DNA of 64,000 bases from JAFGHJ01 sp964418485 (GTDB taxonomy: Bacteria > Hydrothermota > UBA3072). Below, piece by piece: positions 37,295 through 44,471 of the stretch (positions are counted from its first letter, which is position 1; the number at the start of each line of letters is the position of its first letter). The translations under genes were made by a program, and so were the position numbers. The stretch is from assembly GCA_964418485.1 (NCBI GenBank), contig CAYQMH010000002.1, forward strand, positions 15,631 to 79,630, read 5' to 3'. Under the pieces are notes generated by a model, which did no database searches, was not told the origin of the DNA, and saw nothing but the letters and a program-made list of their open reading frames with translations.

Positions 37295-37400
37295 GCATAA
37301 GAACAGCAAATGCCGTCAGCTGTCAGTTTTATCTCGAAACCCGTAACCACAACTTTAATCAACTACAAAGGACACATTTTTATATGTTCATCTTTATTTA

Positions 37401-37658
37401 TTATTTAATGATACTCTTAATTCTTTCTGCATATTTTCGAGATTCTTTTAAATCCAGGTTTAAGTTAAATGCCTCATTTAAAACTTGAGTCAATAACTTG
37501 TTAATCCTCTCAATCGAGCTATTTTCATCAATAAAAAAGAGAATATCTGTTGCTTCGATTTCGTAATTTTCTAAATCAGGAATTAGTTTGGCTCGCTCTC
37601 CTAAAGGATTCCATTCGGTTAATACTTGTTTGACTTTATTTATGTGTTCTTCATTCAT
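37401..37658 (-). CDS. Small acidic protein, DUF1871-like
   Basis: 85 residues, soluble and helical: VKQVLTEWNPLGERA, DLENYEIEATDILFFIDE. The EWNPLG and EATDIL pattern recalls the DUF1871 group of small proteins often found among accessory genes and immunity-like proteins; the assignment is from memory of the motif and is tentative. No promoter module directly precedes it; it lies about 100 nt after the methyltransferase stop and may be read with the restriction-modification transcript. Confidence 0.6.
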   Translation of the reverse strand: MNEEHINKVKQVLTEWNPLGERAKLIPDLENYEIEATDILFFIDENSSIERINKLLTQVLNEAFNLNLDLKESRKYAERIKSIIK

Positions 37659-37760
37659 TTTTGCCTTAGTGAAATATTTGCCGAATCATTATTCTTAAAG
37701 ATTAATAATAAGTTCCAGCATAAAAGAAGTTTTTGTAAAGCAAAAAAAGGCATTAACTTT

Positions 37761-38657
37761 TTATGCTGTGTTATACGGCATTTCAGTCGTATTTACACGT
37801 GCCTCACTAATAAACTTCTCCATTTTTTCAAACTTTATCTCTATTTCATTATATAAAGTTCGTCCTTCTTGTTGAAATCTTTTCGTTGCCTTCTCACAAT
37901 ATTCTGGATCGATCTCAACGCCAATACTATTTCTGTTAGTCTTCATCGCTGCGAGCATTGTTGTCCCTGTTCCAGAGAAGGGATCGAGGACCGTGTCTCC
38001 CCAGAATGAAAACATTCTGACTAATCTATATGCCAACTCAAATGGGAACGGCGCTGGATGGTTTTTTGTTGATGTTCCATGAATATTCCAAATTTGACGA
38101 AACCATTCCTTATATTCTTTCTTATTAATCTTACTTAACTGACGTTGTTCAATTGTTGGTTTACGGTAGCCACCAGGTTTTCGTTGCATGAGGATAAATT
38201 CGATATCATTTTTAATGATAGCATTAGGTTCGTAAGGTTTACCGAAAAATTTAGTGCCATTATTAACCTCGTAAGTAGCTTTAGCAATCTTATACCAAAT
38301 AATTGGATTTAAGTTGTCAAAACCTATTTTCCGGCATGATACTGCTATATCTGCATGGAGTGGAACTACAACATGCCTGCCAAAATTTCTTCGTGATAAA
38401 CACACATCTCCGACTACACAAATTAACCTTCCTCCAGGAACTAAAATACGGTAGCAATGTTGCCAAACTTTCGATAGTTCTTCTATAAATTTCTCGTAGT
38501 CTTCAATGTGTCCCATCTGATTAGGATGTTCGCGATATCTTTTGAGTGTCCAGTATGGAGGTGAAGTAATGACCAAATGAATACTCTCATCTGGTATGAA
38601 TGATAGATTCCGGGCATCACCTTGAATTAAACGATGCGTTGTTTTTTTGTTGGACAT
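37761..38657 (-). CDS. Type II DNA methyltransferase (probable N4-cytosine, beta class)
   Basis: 298 residues. Catalytic motif TSPPYW at 31-36 precedes the SAM motif DPFSGTGTT (about 227), the beta-class order. SPPY is usual for N4-cytosine methylases, although some N6-adenine enzymes share it, so base specificity is inferred. The ATG directly follows the stop of the partner endonuclease gene (38658), with no gap. The protein would protect the host site from that enzyme. Confidence 0.92.
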   Translation of the reverse strand: MSNKKTTHRLIQGDARNLSFIPDESIHLVITSPPYWTLKRYREHPNQMGHIEDYEKFIEELSKVWQHCYRILVPGGRLICVVGDVCLSRRNFGRHVVVPLHADIAVSCRKIGFDNLNPIIWYKIAKATYEVNNGTKFFGKPYEPNAIIKNDIEFILMQRKPGGYRKPTIEQRQLSKINKKEYKEWFRQIWNIHGTSTKNHPAPFPFELAYRLVRMFSFWGDTVLDPFSGTGTTMLAAMKTNRNSIGVEIDPEYCEKATKRFQQEGRTLYNEIEIKFEKMEKFISEARVNTTEMPYNTA

Positions 38658-39476
38658 TTATTTTGACACCCCGAGAGTTGAAAGGAGCATTCTGATTGCA
38701 TTTTCGATAGATTCTTTTGCCTCGGACGCAAAAATAATACTGTCAATGTCCTTCGAACGGAGGCGATTCTGAATATTGATATGTTCTTCGATAAACGGAT
38801 AATAAACAACAGTCCCAAACTTACTGTTCGGAAAAGCTGACTTTAGCTTGGCAGCTTTATTAACGATTTCATCGCAGCGTTTATGAATATCCCTTCTGGC
38901 CTCAATTCTCTTTATATCTATTCCAACTTTAATATCACCCGACTTAGGGTTTGCAGCATCTAACTCAAACTGCTCTCCCTCAACTACGAACATTCGCTTA
39001 TGAAACAGTAAAACACCAAATCGATTTAGACTTCCGAGGATTAGTTTCTCCCAGCGCCCCTTTCTCTTTCTAATTTCCTTATCGATAAAAGCCACTCTAT
39101 CAATCTGGCTGAGTGATGGAATCTCCAGATAGGATGGTAAAAATGGTTTAATGTATCCGGCAATCACTTTGGCTTGGTCGTTGTTCCATCGAGGACTATA
39201 TGTATCTACGTTCTTGATAGAGATGTCCCTTTCGAGTGCTCTTGCTGCGACGTTACAAGCAGCTAAAAGTGGTTTAAGAATAAGAGGATGCCTAACTATA
39301 GCTTTTGCAAGATCAAAAGCACTCATACTCGCAAAGACAATGACTTCTACCTCTCGCTTTTCTATAAAATTAGAGAACGCTTCTCGTAGTGTTTTTTCTA
39401 TATCTTTTTGCCGTAGGTTTGCGTCATCCTTAACCCATTCCATGTAGTCCACATGACTTCCATATTTATCTGGCAT
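38658..39476 (-). CDS. Type II restriction endonuclease (putative)
   Basis: 272 residues, no named family recognised. A PD-(D/E)XK-like core is visible: FELDAANP, then GIDIKRIEARRD with D-x-K, followed by a beta strand and helix. The N-terminal half is helical. It directly precedes the methyltransferase, the usual pairing. GGAGG lies 6 nt before the ATG. Transcription would start at module M3, 180 nt upstream, across micro-ORF 3. Cleavage specificity cannot be read from sequence. Confidence 0.8.
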   Translation of the reverse strand: MPDKYGSHVDYMEWVKDDANLRQKDIEKTLREAFSNFIEKREVEVIVFASMSAFDLAKAIVRHPLILKPLLAACNVAARALERDISIKNVDTYSPRWNNDQAKVIAGYIKPFLPSYLEIPSLSQIDRVAFIDKEIRKRKGRWEKLILGSLNRFGVLLFHKRMFVVEGEQFELDAANPKSGDIKVGIDIKRIEARRDIHKRCDEIVNKAAKLKSAFPNSKFGTVVYYPFIEEHINIQNRLRSKDIDSIIFASEAKESIENAIRMLLSTLGVSK

Positions 39477-39515
39477 TATATATCCTCCACATTGTCGGCC
39501 AAAATTTCACCTACC

Positions 39516-39653
39516 TTATTCATAGACAAAGTATCTCAATTTCTTTCTTTGACACGGTGTCGCAATAGAGATAGCTTTTTGCCGTTTTATAACTGTTTTT
39601 CTTGATAGGTGTTCTCTGTAAAAGTCTTCAAGATACATTGTTATTGAGTTCAT
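39516..39653 (-). CDS. Leaderless basic micro-ORF upstream of the restriction gene
   Basis: 45 residues (MNSITMYLEDFYREHLSRKT...), 10 Lys/Arg against 4 acidic, starting at the ATG 7 nt after the M3 -10 box and ending 40 nt before the endonuclease. It has no HTH signature, so it is not a classical C protein. It may be a leader peptide or a small regulator; translation is unproven. Confidence 0.4.
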   Translation of the reverse strand: MNSITMYLEDFYREHLSRKTVIKRQKAISIATPCQRKKLRYFVYE

Positions 39654-39688
39654 GATAATTATTATAGTTATTTTACTTAGGCTGTCAA
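39642..39688 (-). promoter_or_regulatory. Island promoter module, copy M3
   Basis: TTGACA (39683-39688), 16-nt spacer, TATAAT (39661-39666), ATG with A at 39653. Shares the CTAAAC flank with M4. Confidence 0.85.
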
Positions 39689-39711
39689 GTTTAGGAAAAA
39701 CAAAATATTAT

Positions 39712-40542
39712 TTATTTTGGAATAGGTAATTTTATTATTCCGTCCTCAACAGAAACATATAGACTTTTTTCGTCAAATCCTTTACCTCCGAGGGCTACAC
39801 CGATTGAAGTCTTTAGCGGTTTCTGAGAGAGATATATAAGTTTCCCGCTGATATCGATTTTTATCGCGTTGTCGATTGTGCTTGCATATATATTGTTATT
39901 ATTATCCCTGCACAAGTAAAACATTTTGGTATTATTGATAATTACCTTAGGTTTTGCGGAAATACTATCTGAATTTAATTTGAATTTGATTATTCTGTTT
40001 CCTTCTCTTGCATACAAATTTTCATTATTGCTGTCAATAACTATACTCGTAAGAACAAACGGACCGGTGGTATCGCTTTTGAAAAAGATATCCTTTTTGC
40101 CTTCCGGAGTGATTTTATAAATGATACCTTTTAAATCATCTGCAACATAAATATTTCCATTGTTGTCCATCTTCACATCGAAACATAATGAAAATCCATC
40201 TGCGATTGTTTCGATATTACCGTCCGGAGAGACTTTTAGTAGTTTATTTCCTACTGTTATAAATATGCCATTGTTATCGTCGATATAAATTCCGGGACCG
40301 ATAAAACTTCCTTCAAGTACGGCTGTATTAGTAATTTTTCCATCCGGTGTAACTTTGGATAATGTTCCATTACCCGTTTCCGGGGCGTTTATCATATACA
40401 TTAAGCCATTATTATCAAAAGCAATACCATATGGTCTATTACCAGAAGTTTTTAGAAAATAATCCGGTTCATCCGAATTGGCAGATGCGCAACTCAATAT
40501 CAATAAAATAGAAAAGATAAAGAAGTTTTTTAGTGACTTCAT
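39712..40542 (-). CDS. NHL/SMP-30-like beta-propeller lipoprotein
   Basis: 276 residues. Lipoprotein signal peptide with lipobox ILSC (Cys at about 18). The mature part has recurring blades, GIAFDNNGLMYMIN, GPGIYIDDNNGIFITVGN, DVKMDNNGNIYVADD and CRDNNNNIYAST, a six-bladed NHL or gluconolactonase type. Likely an envelope-anchored sensor or binding protein; no catalytic residues can be assigned. AAGGAGG precedes the ATG. Confidence 0.85.
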   Translation of the reverse strand: MKSLKNFFIFSILLILSCASANSDEPDYFLKTSGNRPYGIAFDNNGLMYMINAPETGNGTLSKVTPDGKITNTAVLEGSFIGPGIYIDDNNGIFITVGNKLLKVSPDGNIETIADGFSLCFDVKMDNNGNIYVADDLKGIIYKITPEGKKDIFFKSDTTGPFVLTSIVIDSNNENLYAREGNRIIKFKLNSDSISAKPKVIINNTKMFYLCRDNNNNIYASTIDNAIKIDISGKLIYLSQKPLKTSIGVALGGKGFDEKSLYVSVEDGIIKLPIPK

Positions 40543-40561
40543 CCGGAGCCTCCTTAAAATT

Positions 40562-40589
40562 ATTATAATTGTTTTACTTAGGCTGTCAA
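40562..40589 (-). promoter_or_regulatory. Island promoter module, copy M5
   Basis: TTGACA (40584-40589), 16-nt spacer starting GCCTAAGTAAAA, TATAAT (40562-40567), then a leader with AAGGAGG. This copy lacks the ATGAAYTC tail, so the gene is read with an ordinary ribosome site. Confidence 0.85.
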
Positions 40590-40628
40590 AAATAGGAACA
40601 ATATAATGATACGAAGAGCACGAATAAT

Positions 40629-40976
40629 TTATGTTTTTGCTTCTAAATCCTTTAATATCTTCTTAATCAAAGGTTTAATTTTTGGTATCTCTTTTTTTAT
40701 CGTCTCCCAAACAAGTTCGTATTTTATTCCGAAATAAAAATGAATTAACCTATCTCTCATCCCAGCCATATCTTTCCAGGGAATAGCGGAATATTTCTGT
40801 TTAATCTCTTCCGCTATGCTTTTTGTTGCTTCTCCAATGATTTCAAATTTCCTTATCACAGCGCTGGATACTATATCGTTATTTTTAAAAGATTCAACAT
40901 CCAACCCTTTTACAAATTGCTCTATGGCATCCATTGCTGTTAGAATGTCTTTTAGATACAGTTTTGGGTCTCTCAT
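40629..40976 (-). CDS. hepT: HepT-like HEPN RNase toxin
   Basis: 115 residues, DUF86/HEPN fold, all-helical. Carries the RX4HXY motif as RDRLIHFY near residue 75, with GEATKSI and YAAIPW-type YSAIPWKDMAGMRD before it. HepT RNases inhibit translation and are neutralised by oligo-AMPylation from the partner MntA. Start overlaps the mntA stop (ATGA), antitoxin first. Confidence 0.92.
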   Translation of the reverse strand: MRDPKLYLKDILTAMDAIEQFVKGLDVESFKNNDIVSSAVIRKFEIIGEATKSIAEEIKQKYSAIPWKDMAGMRDRLIHFYFGIKYELVWETIKKEIPKIKPLIKKILKDLEAKT

Positions 40977-41263
40977 AGGTAAACAGCTTCCTTTAAAATG
41001 GTGTTTTTAATTTCTTCTCTGATTGTATCAACTGGGACAATATCTACTTTTAAGTTGAGTTCACTCTCTACATAATCTGCCAGTCCAACAAAATCAAAGA
41101 GCGTTGCACCCTCAGAAAATTCTACAAGAATATCGACGTCGCTATTTTCTTTTTGCTCTCCTCTCACATAAGAGCCAAAAATTCCTTTAATTTCAGCTTT
41201 ATACTTTCGTTTTATTTCATCTTTTAGTTCTTGCAAAGACTTTATAATTTCCTGTTTAGTCAT
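40973..41263 (-). CDS. mntA: MntA-type nucleotidyltransferase antitoxin
   Basis: About 96 residues. Minimal nucleotidyltransferase motif GSX10DXD (GSYVRGEQKENSDVD). The ATG at 41263 with AAGGA upstream is preferred to the ATG six codons earlier (41281). In known pairs MntA transfers AMP to a Tyr of HepT, and the HepT here has Tyr in the expected place. Module M6 lies about 130 nt upstream. Confidence 0.92.
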   Translation of the reverse strand: MTKQEIIKSLQELKDEIKRKYKAEIKGIFGSYVRGEQKENSDVDILVEFSEGATLFDFVGLADYVESELNLKVDIVPVDTIREEIKNTILKEAVYL

Positions 41264-41388
41264 ATTTATTCCTTCAGGCACTGTTATGTTAAACTATAAA
41301 CAAAATTTGCTGGAAAGTCAAGAGATGATGGAGAGATAGACGAAGTAATTTGTTTGTATCACGATACTAGCTAAATCACCGTAGTGCT

Positions 41389-41413
41389 TTTTGAGTTCAT
41401 AAAATTTATTATA
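41389..41413 (-). promoter_or_regulatory. Degenerate module M6 upstream of mntA-hepT
   Basis: TATAAT (41408-41413), then 7 nt, then ATGAACTCAA with A at 41400 opening a 9-codon ORF (MNSKSTTVI). The -35 box is poor at the proper distance; TGACA is 22 nt away. It keeps only the downstream half of the module. The rest of 41282-41418 holds nothing recognised. Confidence 0.45.
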
Positions 41414-41418
41414 ATTAT

Positions 41419-41634
41419 CTATTGTTGCTGTACTTTGTCATGCGCAGGGTGCTTTTCTATTACTATATTAAACTTCTCTTTTAATTCTTTTATTCCTTCT
41501 TCTGTGATGTAATGCTGGCTTTTGCGGCCTACTTTTTCTTCAATCATCCAGCCTTGTTTAACACAATAACTCAGGAAACTTCCGCCAACGTAAAATGGAT
41601 TGATTTTATAAAGTTTCTTTTCTTTACTATCCAT
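41419..41634 (-). CDS. Small protein with a winged-helix look, unknown
   Basis: 71 residues. FLSYCVKQGWMIEEKVGRKSQHYITEEGIKEL resembles the second half of winged-helix domains (wing with YYxTxxG), so it may bind DNA. It could instead be a fragment. AGGAGG 10 nt upstream lies inside the tiny module M4 ORF. Promoter module M4 is close to the start. Confidence 0.55.
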   Translation of the reverse strand: MDSKEKKLYKINPFYVGGSFLSYCVKQGWMIEEKVGRKSQHYITEEGIKELKEKFNIVIEKHPAHDKVQQQ

Positions 41635-41650
41635 TTTATAAATTTCCTCC

Positions 41651-41698
41651 TATTAAAATCATGATAATTATTATTAGTTATTTTACTTAGGCTGTCAA
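41651..41698 (-). promoter_or_regulatory. Island promoter module, copy M4
   Basis: TTGACA (41693-41698) and the GCCTAAGTAAAATAAC spacer as in M3. One extra A changes the -10 region to TAATAAT. The tail ATG at 41662 opens an 8-codon ORF that contains the AGGAGG used by the next gene. Confidence 0.8.
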
Positions 41699-41707
41699 GT
41701 TTAGAAG

Positions 41708-41795
41708 CAACAAATCACACGAATTGCACGAATAACACAAATTTTTTAAAGCTAAGAGCCAAAGGCGAAGGTTGAGGGCGAAAAGCTTTGTTTAA
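41708..41795 (-). repeat. Word array, ACACAAAT and GCTAAAG types
   Basis: 41708-41745 has 9-nt words (ACAAATCAC, ACGAATTGC, ACGAATAAC). 41751-41790 has 7-nt words (AGCTAAG, AGCCAAA, GGCGAAG) of the type that ends the four-helix gene. Confidence 0.6.
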
Positions 41796-41798
41796 CAA

Positions 41799-41833
41799 AA
41801 AAACCACAAAAACGGGATGTTTTTGTGGTTTTT
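41799..41833 (-). terminator. Strong bidirectional terminator
   Basis: A 15-bp perfect stem (CCACAAAAAC/GTTTTTGTGG core plus A/T pairs) with loop GGGAT, followed on the minus strand by a T-tract. It would end the DUF5684 transcript at 41866 and shield the accessory island. Confidence 0.9.
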
Positions 41834-41865
41834 GTAGATTCGAATGAATCTAAAGTGGAATTATA

Positions 41866-42225
41866 CTATCCAGTGTATTTGGCACCGCCGAAGCCAAGTA
41901 TAGGGTAAAATATTATGGGAAGAAGTATCAAACCTGCTGTGAAACCACCACCCTGTCCGAATTTCTTCGCGAGTTCGATATTGACGATAATATATATTAC
42001 TACGTTAACAAACGGTATGAGCCAGAGGATGAACCACCATAACGGTTTATCCACTACTTCCAGTAAAACTATTATGTTGTAAATAGGTATTATAGCTGCC
42101 CAGCCTGGTTTTCCAGCTTTGGTGAAAATTTTCCACATACCGATAATGTACAAAAGAATGATTGCTAAATAGACAATAACTATACCTGCAGACATTCCTG
42201 CAGATGGATAATCTCCGTAATCCAT
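41866..42225 (-). CDS. DUF5684-like membrane protein
   Basis: 119 residues with about four membrane helices: AGIVIVYLAIILLYIIGMWKIF, WAAIIPIYNIIVLLE, LWWFILWLIPFVNVVIYIIV and AGLILLPIIFYPILGFG. The KAGKPGWAAIIPIYN and FGQGGGF motifs are typical of DUF5684 proteins, sometimes fused to signal peptidase I. Function unknown. AGGAGGTG before the ATG; promoter TTGACA (42281-42286), 17-nt spacer, TATAAA (42258-42263). Confidence 0.8.
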   Translation of the reverse strand: MDYGDYPSAGMSAGIVIVYLAIILLYIIGMWKIFTKAGKPGWAAIIPIYNIIVLLEVVDKPLWWFILWLIPFVNVVIYIIVNIELAKKFGQGGGFTAGLILLPIIFYPILGFGGAKYTG

Positions 42226-42257
42226 AAATACACCTCCTTTTTTAATTGTTTAATATC

Positions 42258-42286
42258 TTTATAAGAGATTTTCACTATAATGTCAA
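42258..42286 (-). promoter_or_regulatory. Promoter of the DUF5684 gene
   Basis: Minus strand TTGACA (42281-42286), 17-nt spacer, TATAAA (42258-42263); about 25 nt of leader with AGGAGGTG. Confidence 0.75.
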
Positions 42287-42302
42287 TATGAAAAATTTTT
42301 TT

Positions 42303-42404
42303 GCCACGAAGACACTAAGACACAAAGTCCTTGGATCGTTGGTCTGTTGGTCGGTTAGTCCGTAAAAATAACGCACCAACACACCCACGCACTAACCCAC
42401 TAAC
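42303..42404. repeat. Word elements with 8-nt inverted repeat, copy 2
   Basis: 42303-42327 is a short CACGAAGA, CACTAAGA, CACAAAG array. 42338-42404 is copy 2 of the 8-nt-word inverted repeat, ending 12 nt before the next -35 box. Confidence 0.85.
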
Positions 42405-42416
42405 TTTATTTAACGC

Positions 42417-42445
42417 TTGACAGCGAGTGTATTATTCCTTATTCT
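42417..42445 (+). promoter_or_regulatory. Promoter of the flavoprotein gene
   Basis: TTGACA (42417-42422), 17-nt spacer, TATTCT (42440-42445), immediately after repeat copy 2. Confidence 0.7.
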
Positions 42446-42486
42446 TTCGAGGGAATTAATATTATTATGAGATTGGGGTTTATTGG

Positions 42487-43509
42487 ATGGATATAAGGGA
42501 TGTGATTATTTGCGGAGCGGGACCCGCAGGGTCTTCTCTCGCTTATTTTTTATCGAGAGAAGGATTCGACGTTCTTCTTCTTGATAAGATGAAATTTCCG
42601 AGAGCAAAACCTTGTGCCGGTGCTTTTCAGATCTCTTTAGCTGATTTTTTTCCTTTTTCACTTGAACCGGTTGCGGAAGATAAAGCGATAGGGCTTTCTT
42701 TTGTAAAGAATGATAGATATTGCAGGGTTGAGCTGGGTAGTCCCATAGCCTATACAGTCGATAGGAAGAAATTTGATGATTTTTTATTGAGGAAAGCTAT
42801 TGATAGTGGTACGAACTTTATTGAGGAGTGTAGGGTTCTTAAAGTTGATGGGGAAAACGTTTATTCCAATCTGGGTAAATTTTCAGGTAGGATTATAGTG
42901 GGCGCTGAAGGAGTAGCTAGTGTAGTTAGAAGATTTGGTAGATACAGGAGAATGAAAAGTATGCTGAGGACGATAAGCGCCGATATTCCTTTTAGTTTCA
43001 AAAAAGAATTGGTTTTTGATCTTTCTTACACAAAAGGAGGATATGCATGGATATTTCCTAAAGGGAAAAAGACACATGTTGGGTTTGGAACTTCTCCTCG
43101 TACTTTTAGAGACAGTGATGTTATATTGTCTAAGATTTTAGATGATTATGGATTTCCGGAACCTGAAAATATTTACAAATGGACTTATCCTTTATTTTCA
43201 TCTCCTGAATTGCTGGTCTGGAAGAATACACTTTTAATCGGCGATGCAGCTTCTCTTGTAAATCCGGCGACCGGCGGAGGGATATATAACGCAGTTCAGT
43301 CAGCTTATCTTGCTTCTAAAGCTATCAATTTTAATTTAAGAGAGGGGAGATCCCTTAAGGTTTATCAGGATATGATAAAAAAACATATGTATCCAATATT
43401 CTATTCCTCTAAAGTTTTTAATCAAATATTGGAAAAATTTCCTTTCCCAATTCAATTTCTGCGATCGATAAAACCGCTTCTTACTTTTTTGGCAAAAAAT
43501 TTATCGTAA
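42487..43509 (+). CDS. Geranylgeranyl-reductase family FAD oxidoreductase
   Basis: 340 residues. N-terminal dinucleotide fold DVIICGAGPAGSSLAYFL with acidic residue at LLLDK, the FPRAKPCAGAF motif, VGAEGVASVVRR, and C-terminal IGDAASLVNPATGGGIYNA that binds the FAD. The family reduces isoprenoid chains of lipids or quinones, or acts on other hydrophobic substrates. No archaeal-type lipid genes adjoin, so quinone or carotenoid substrates are equally possible. Confidence 0.88.
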   Translation: MDIRDVIICGAGPAGSSLAYFLSREGFDVLLLDKMKFPRAKPCAGAFQISLADFFPFSLEPVAEDKAIGLSFVKNDRYCRVELGSPIAYTVDRKKFDDFLLRKAIDSGTNFIEECRVLKVDGENVYSNLGKFSGRIIVGAEGVASVVRRFGRYRRMKSMLRTISADIPFSFKKELVFDLSYTKGGYAWIFPKGKKTHVGFGTSPRTFRDSDVILSKILDDYGFPEPENIYKWTYPLFSSPELLVWKNTLLIGDAASLVNPATGGGIYNAVQSAYLASKAINFNLREGRSLKVYQDMIKKHMYPIFYSSKVFNQILEKFPFPIQFLRSIKPLLTFLAKNLS

Positions 43510-43640
43510 TAGCCACAAAGACACTAAGGCACAAAGAAAAAATTTTTTTAACCACGAAATACACTAAATTTTTTATTGTAATTTTAAAACCCAATTCCCC
43601 AAAAAGGTTAACAACAAATCACACAAATAGCACGATTTTT
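43510..43640 (+). repeat. Composite word element, copy D
   Basis: Follows the stop codon at once with CACAAAGA, CACTAAGG, CACAAAG words, then CCACGAAATACACTAAA, a C-rich centre (AAAACCCAATTCCCC, 43585-43600) and ACAACAAATCACACAAATAG words. Confidence 0.75.
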
Positions 43641-43661
43641 TTTTATGTTTTAATATAGGTC

Positions 43662-43689
43662 TTGACATGGATAATTGATTATCTAAATT
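43662..43689 (+). promoter_or_regulatory. Promoter of the interrupted membrane gene
   Basis: TTGACA (43662-43667), 16-nt spacer, TAAATT (43684-43689), followed by CAGGAGG before the ATG at 43706. Confidence 0.75.
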
Positions 43690-43705
43690 ATATCAGGAGG
43701 TTAAA

Positions 43706-44243
43706 ATGAAAGATATGACAAAACGAGATGTTGCGGATATTGTACTTGCTATAGTTGGGTTTTATTTTCTTTTTTATTTTTTTTCAATCAATTGTACATA
43801 TCGGAGGTATTTTATCGGTCCCTGACGATGACTATAACAGGTTCCTAATGCTTCAACTTTTTTTAATAAACCTTCTAGCCTTATTCATCGTTTCTTACGT
43901 GCTTCTTTTTAAAAGAGACAAAATTATTAATTTACTTTTTCCCCTAGCAGACAAGATTAAACTTACTTTGGGTAAAGAATTTGTTGATTTTTCCAGTTAT
44001 GTTTTCTGGATCAGACTTGTGGGCATAATTGAATTCTTGCTTGCCGGTACAAAATTTGTAGCTTATTTAGTATCATCCCTCCCCATCAAGGGCGAATTTG
44101 TAATGGGCTTTTACTGGTGGCATAAAAGCGGACCGGAACTTATTGCTGCGGTTTTAGCAATTGTCGTGATATGGAAAGCAGAATGGATTGCCAAATTTAT
44201 CGAAGAAATAAGTCTCCCAGGGAAGCCAAAAAGAACAAAGTAA
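43706..44243 (+). pseudogene. Membrane protein gene broken by a T8 frameshift
   Basis: The ATG with AGGAGG starts MKDMTKRDVADIVLAIVGFY..., which runs into a stop after 39 codons at a T8 tract (43777-43784). Removing one T joins it to the open frame that continues to 44243 (FFQSIVHIGG, VLLFKRD, GFYWWHKSGPELI). The result is a protein of about 178 residues with four membrane helices. The product is unrecognised. Either a sequencing or assembly slip, an inactivated allele, or a slippery tract that switches expression on and off. Both parts look conserved and codon-like. Confidence 0.8.
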
Positions 44244-44319
44244 CATTAAAATATTCGCTTTAATTGTATAGGTATAAGATATTTGTTAACAAATACTTAT
44301 ATTAATTTAACTTAAGTTG

Positions 44320-44466
44320 TTTTTGTTGATCTTGGTCCAGTTTATTTGTGATATTTGTGCAATTTGTTGTTGCTAATTTTTTTGTGGTTGGGGTTGTTTT
44401 TAAAGCAGCAAAAAAATTGGGTGTGGAGTGGTGGTGTATCTGAGTTGATCTGCGTTCATCTGGGTC
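44320..44466 (-). repeat. Composite word element, copy F
   Basis: TTTGTGATA, TTTGTGCAA words (44343-44362), a G-rich centre with GTGGTTGGGGTTG (44383-44395) and TTGGGTGTGG (44418-44427), then ATCTGCGTTCATCTGG words (44446-44461). Lies between convergent genes. Confidence 0.7.
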
Positions 44467-44471
44467 CTATT

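Noticed and set aside
37260..37298. N-terminal extension of the 54-codon micro-ORF (M at 37298)
   Set aside because: Would start upstream of the promoter boxes that transcribe it.
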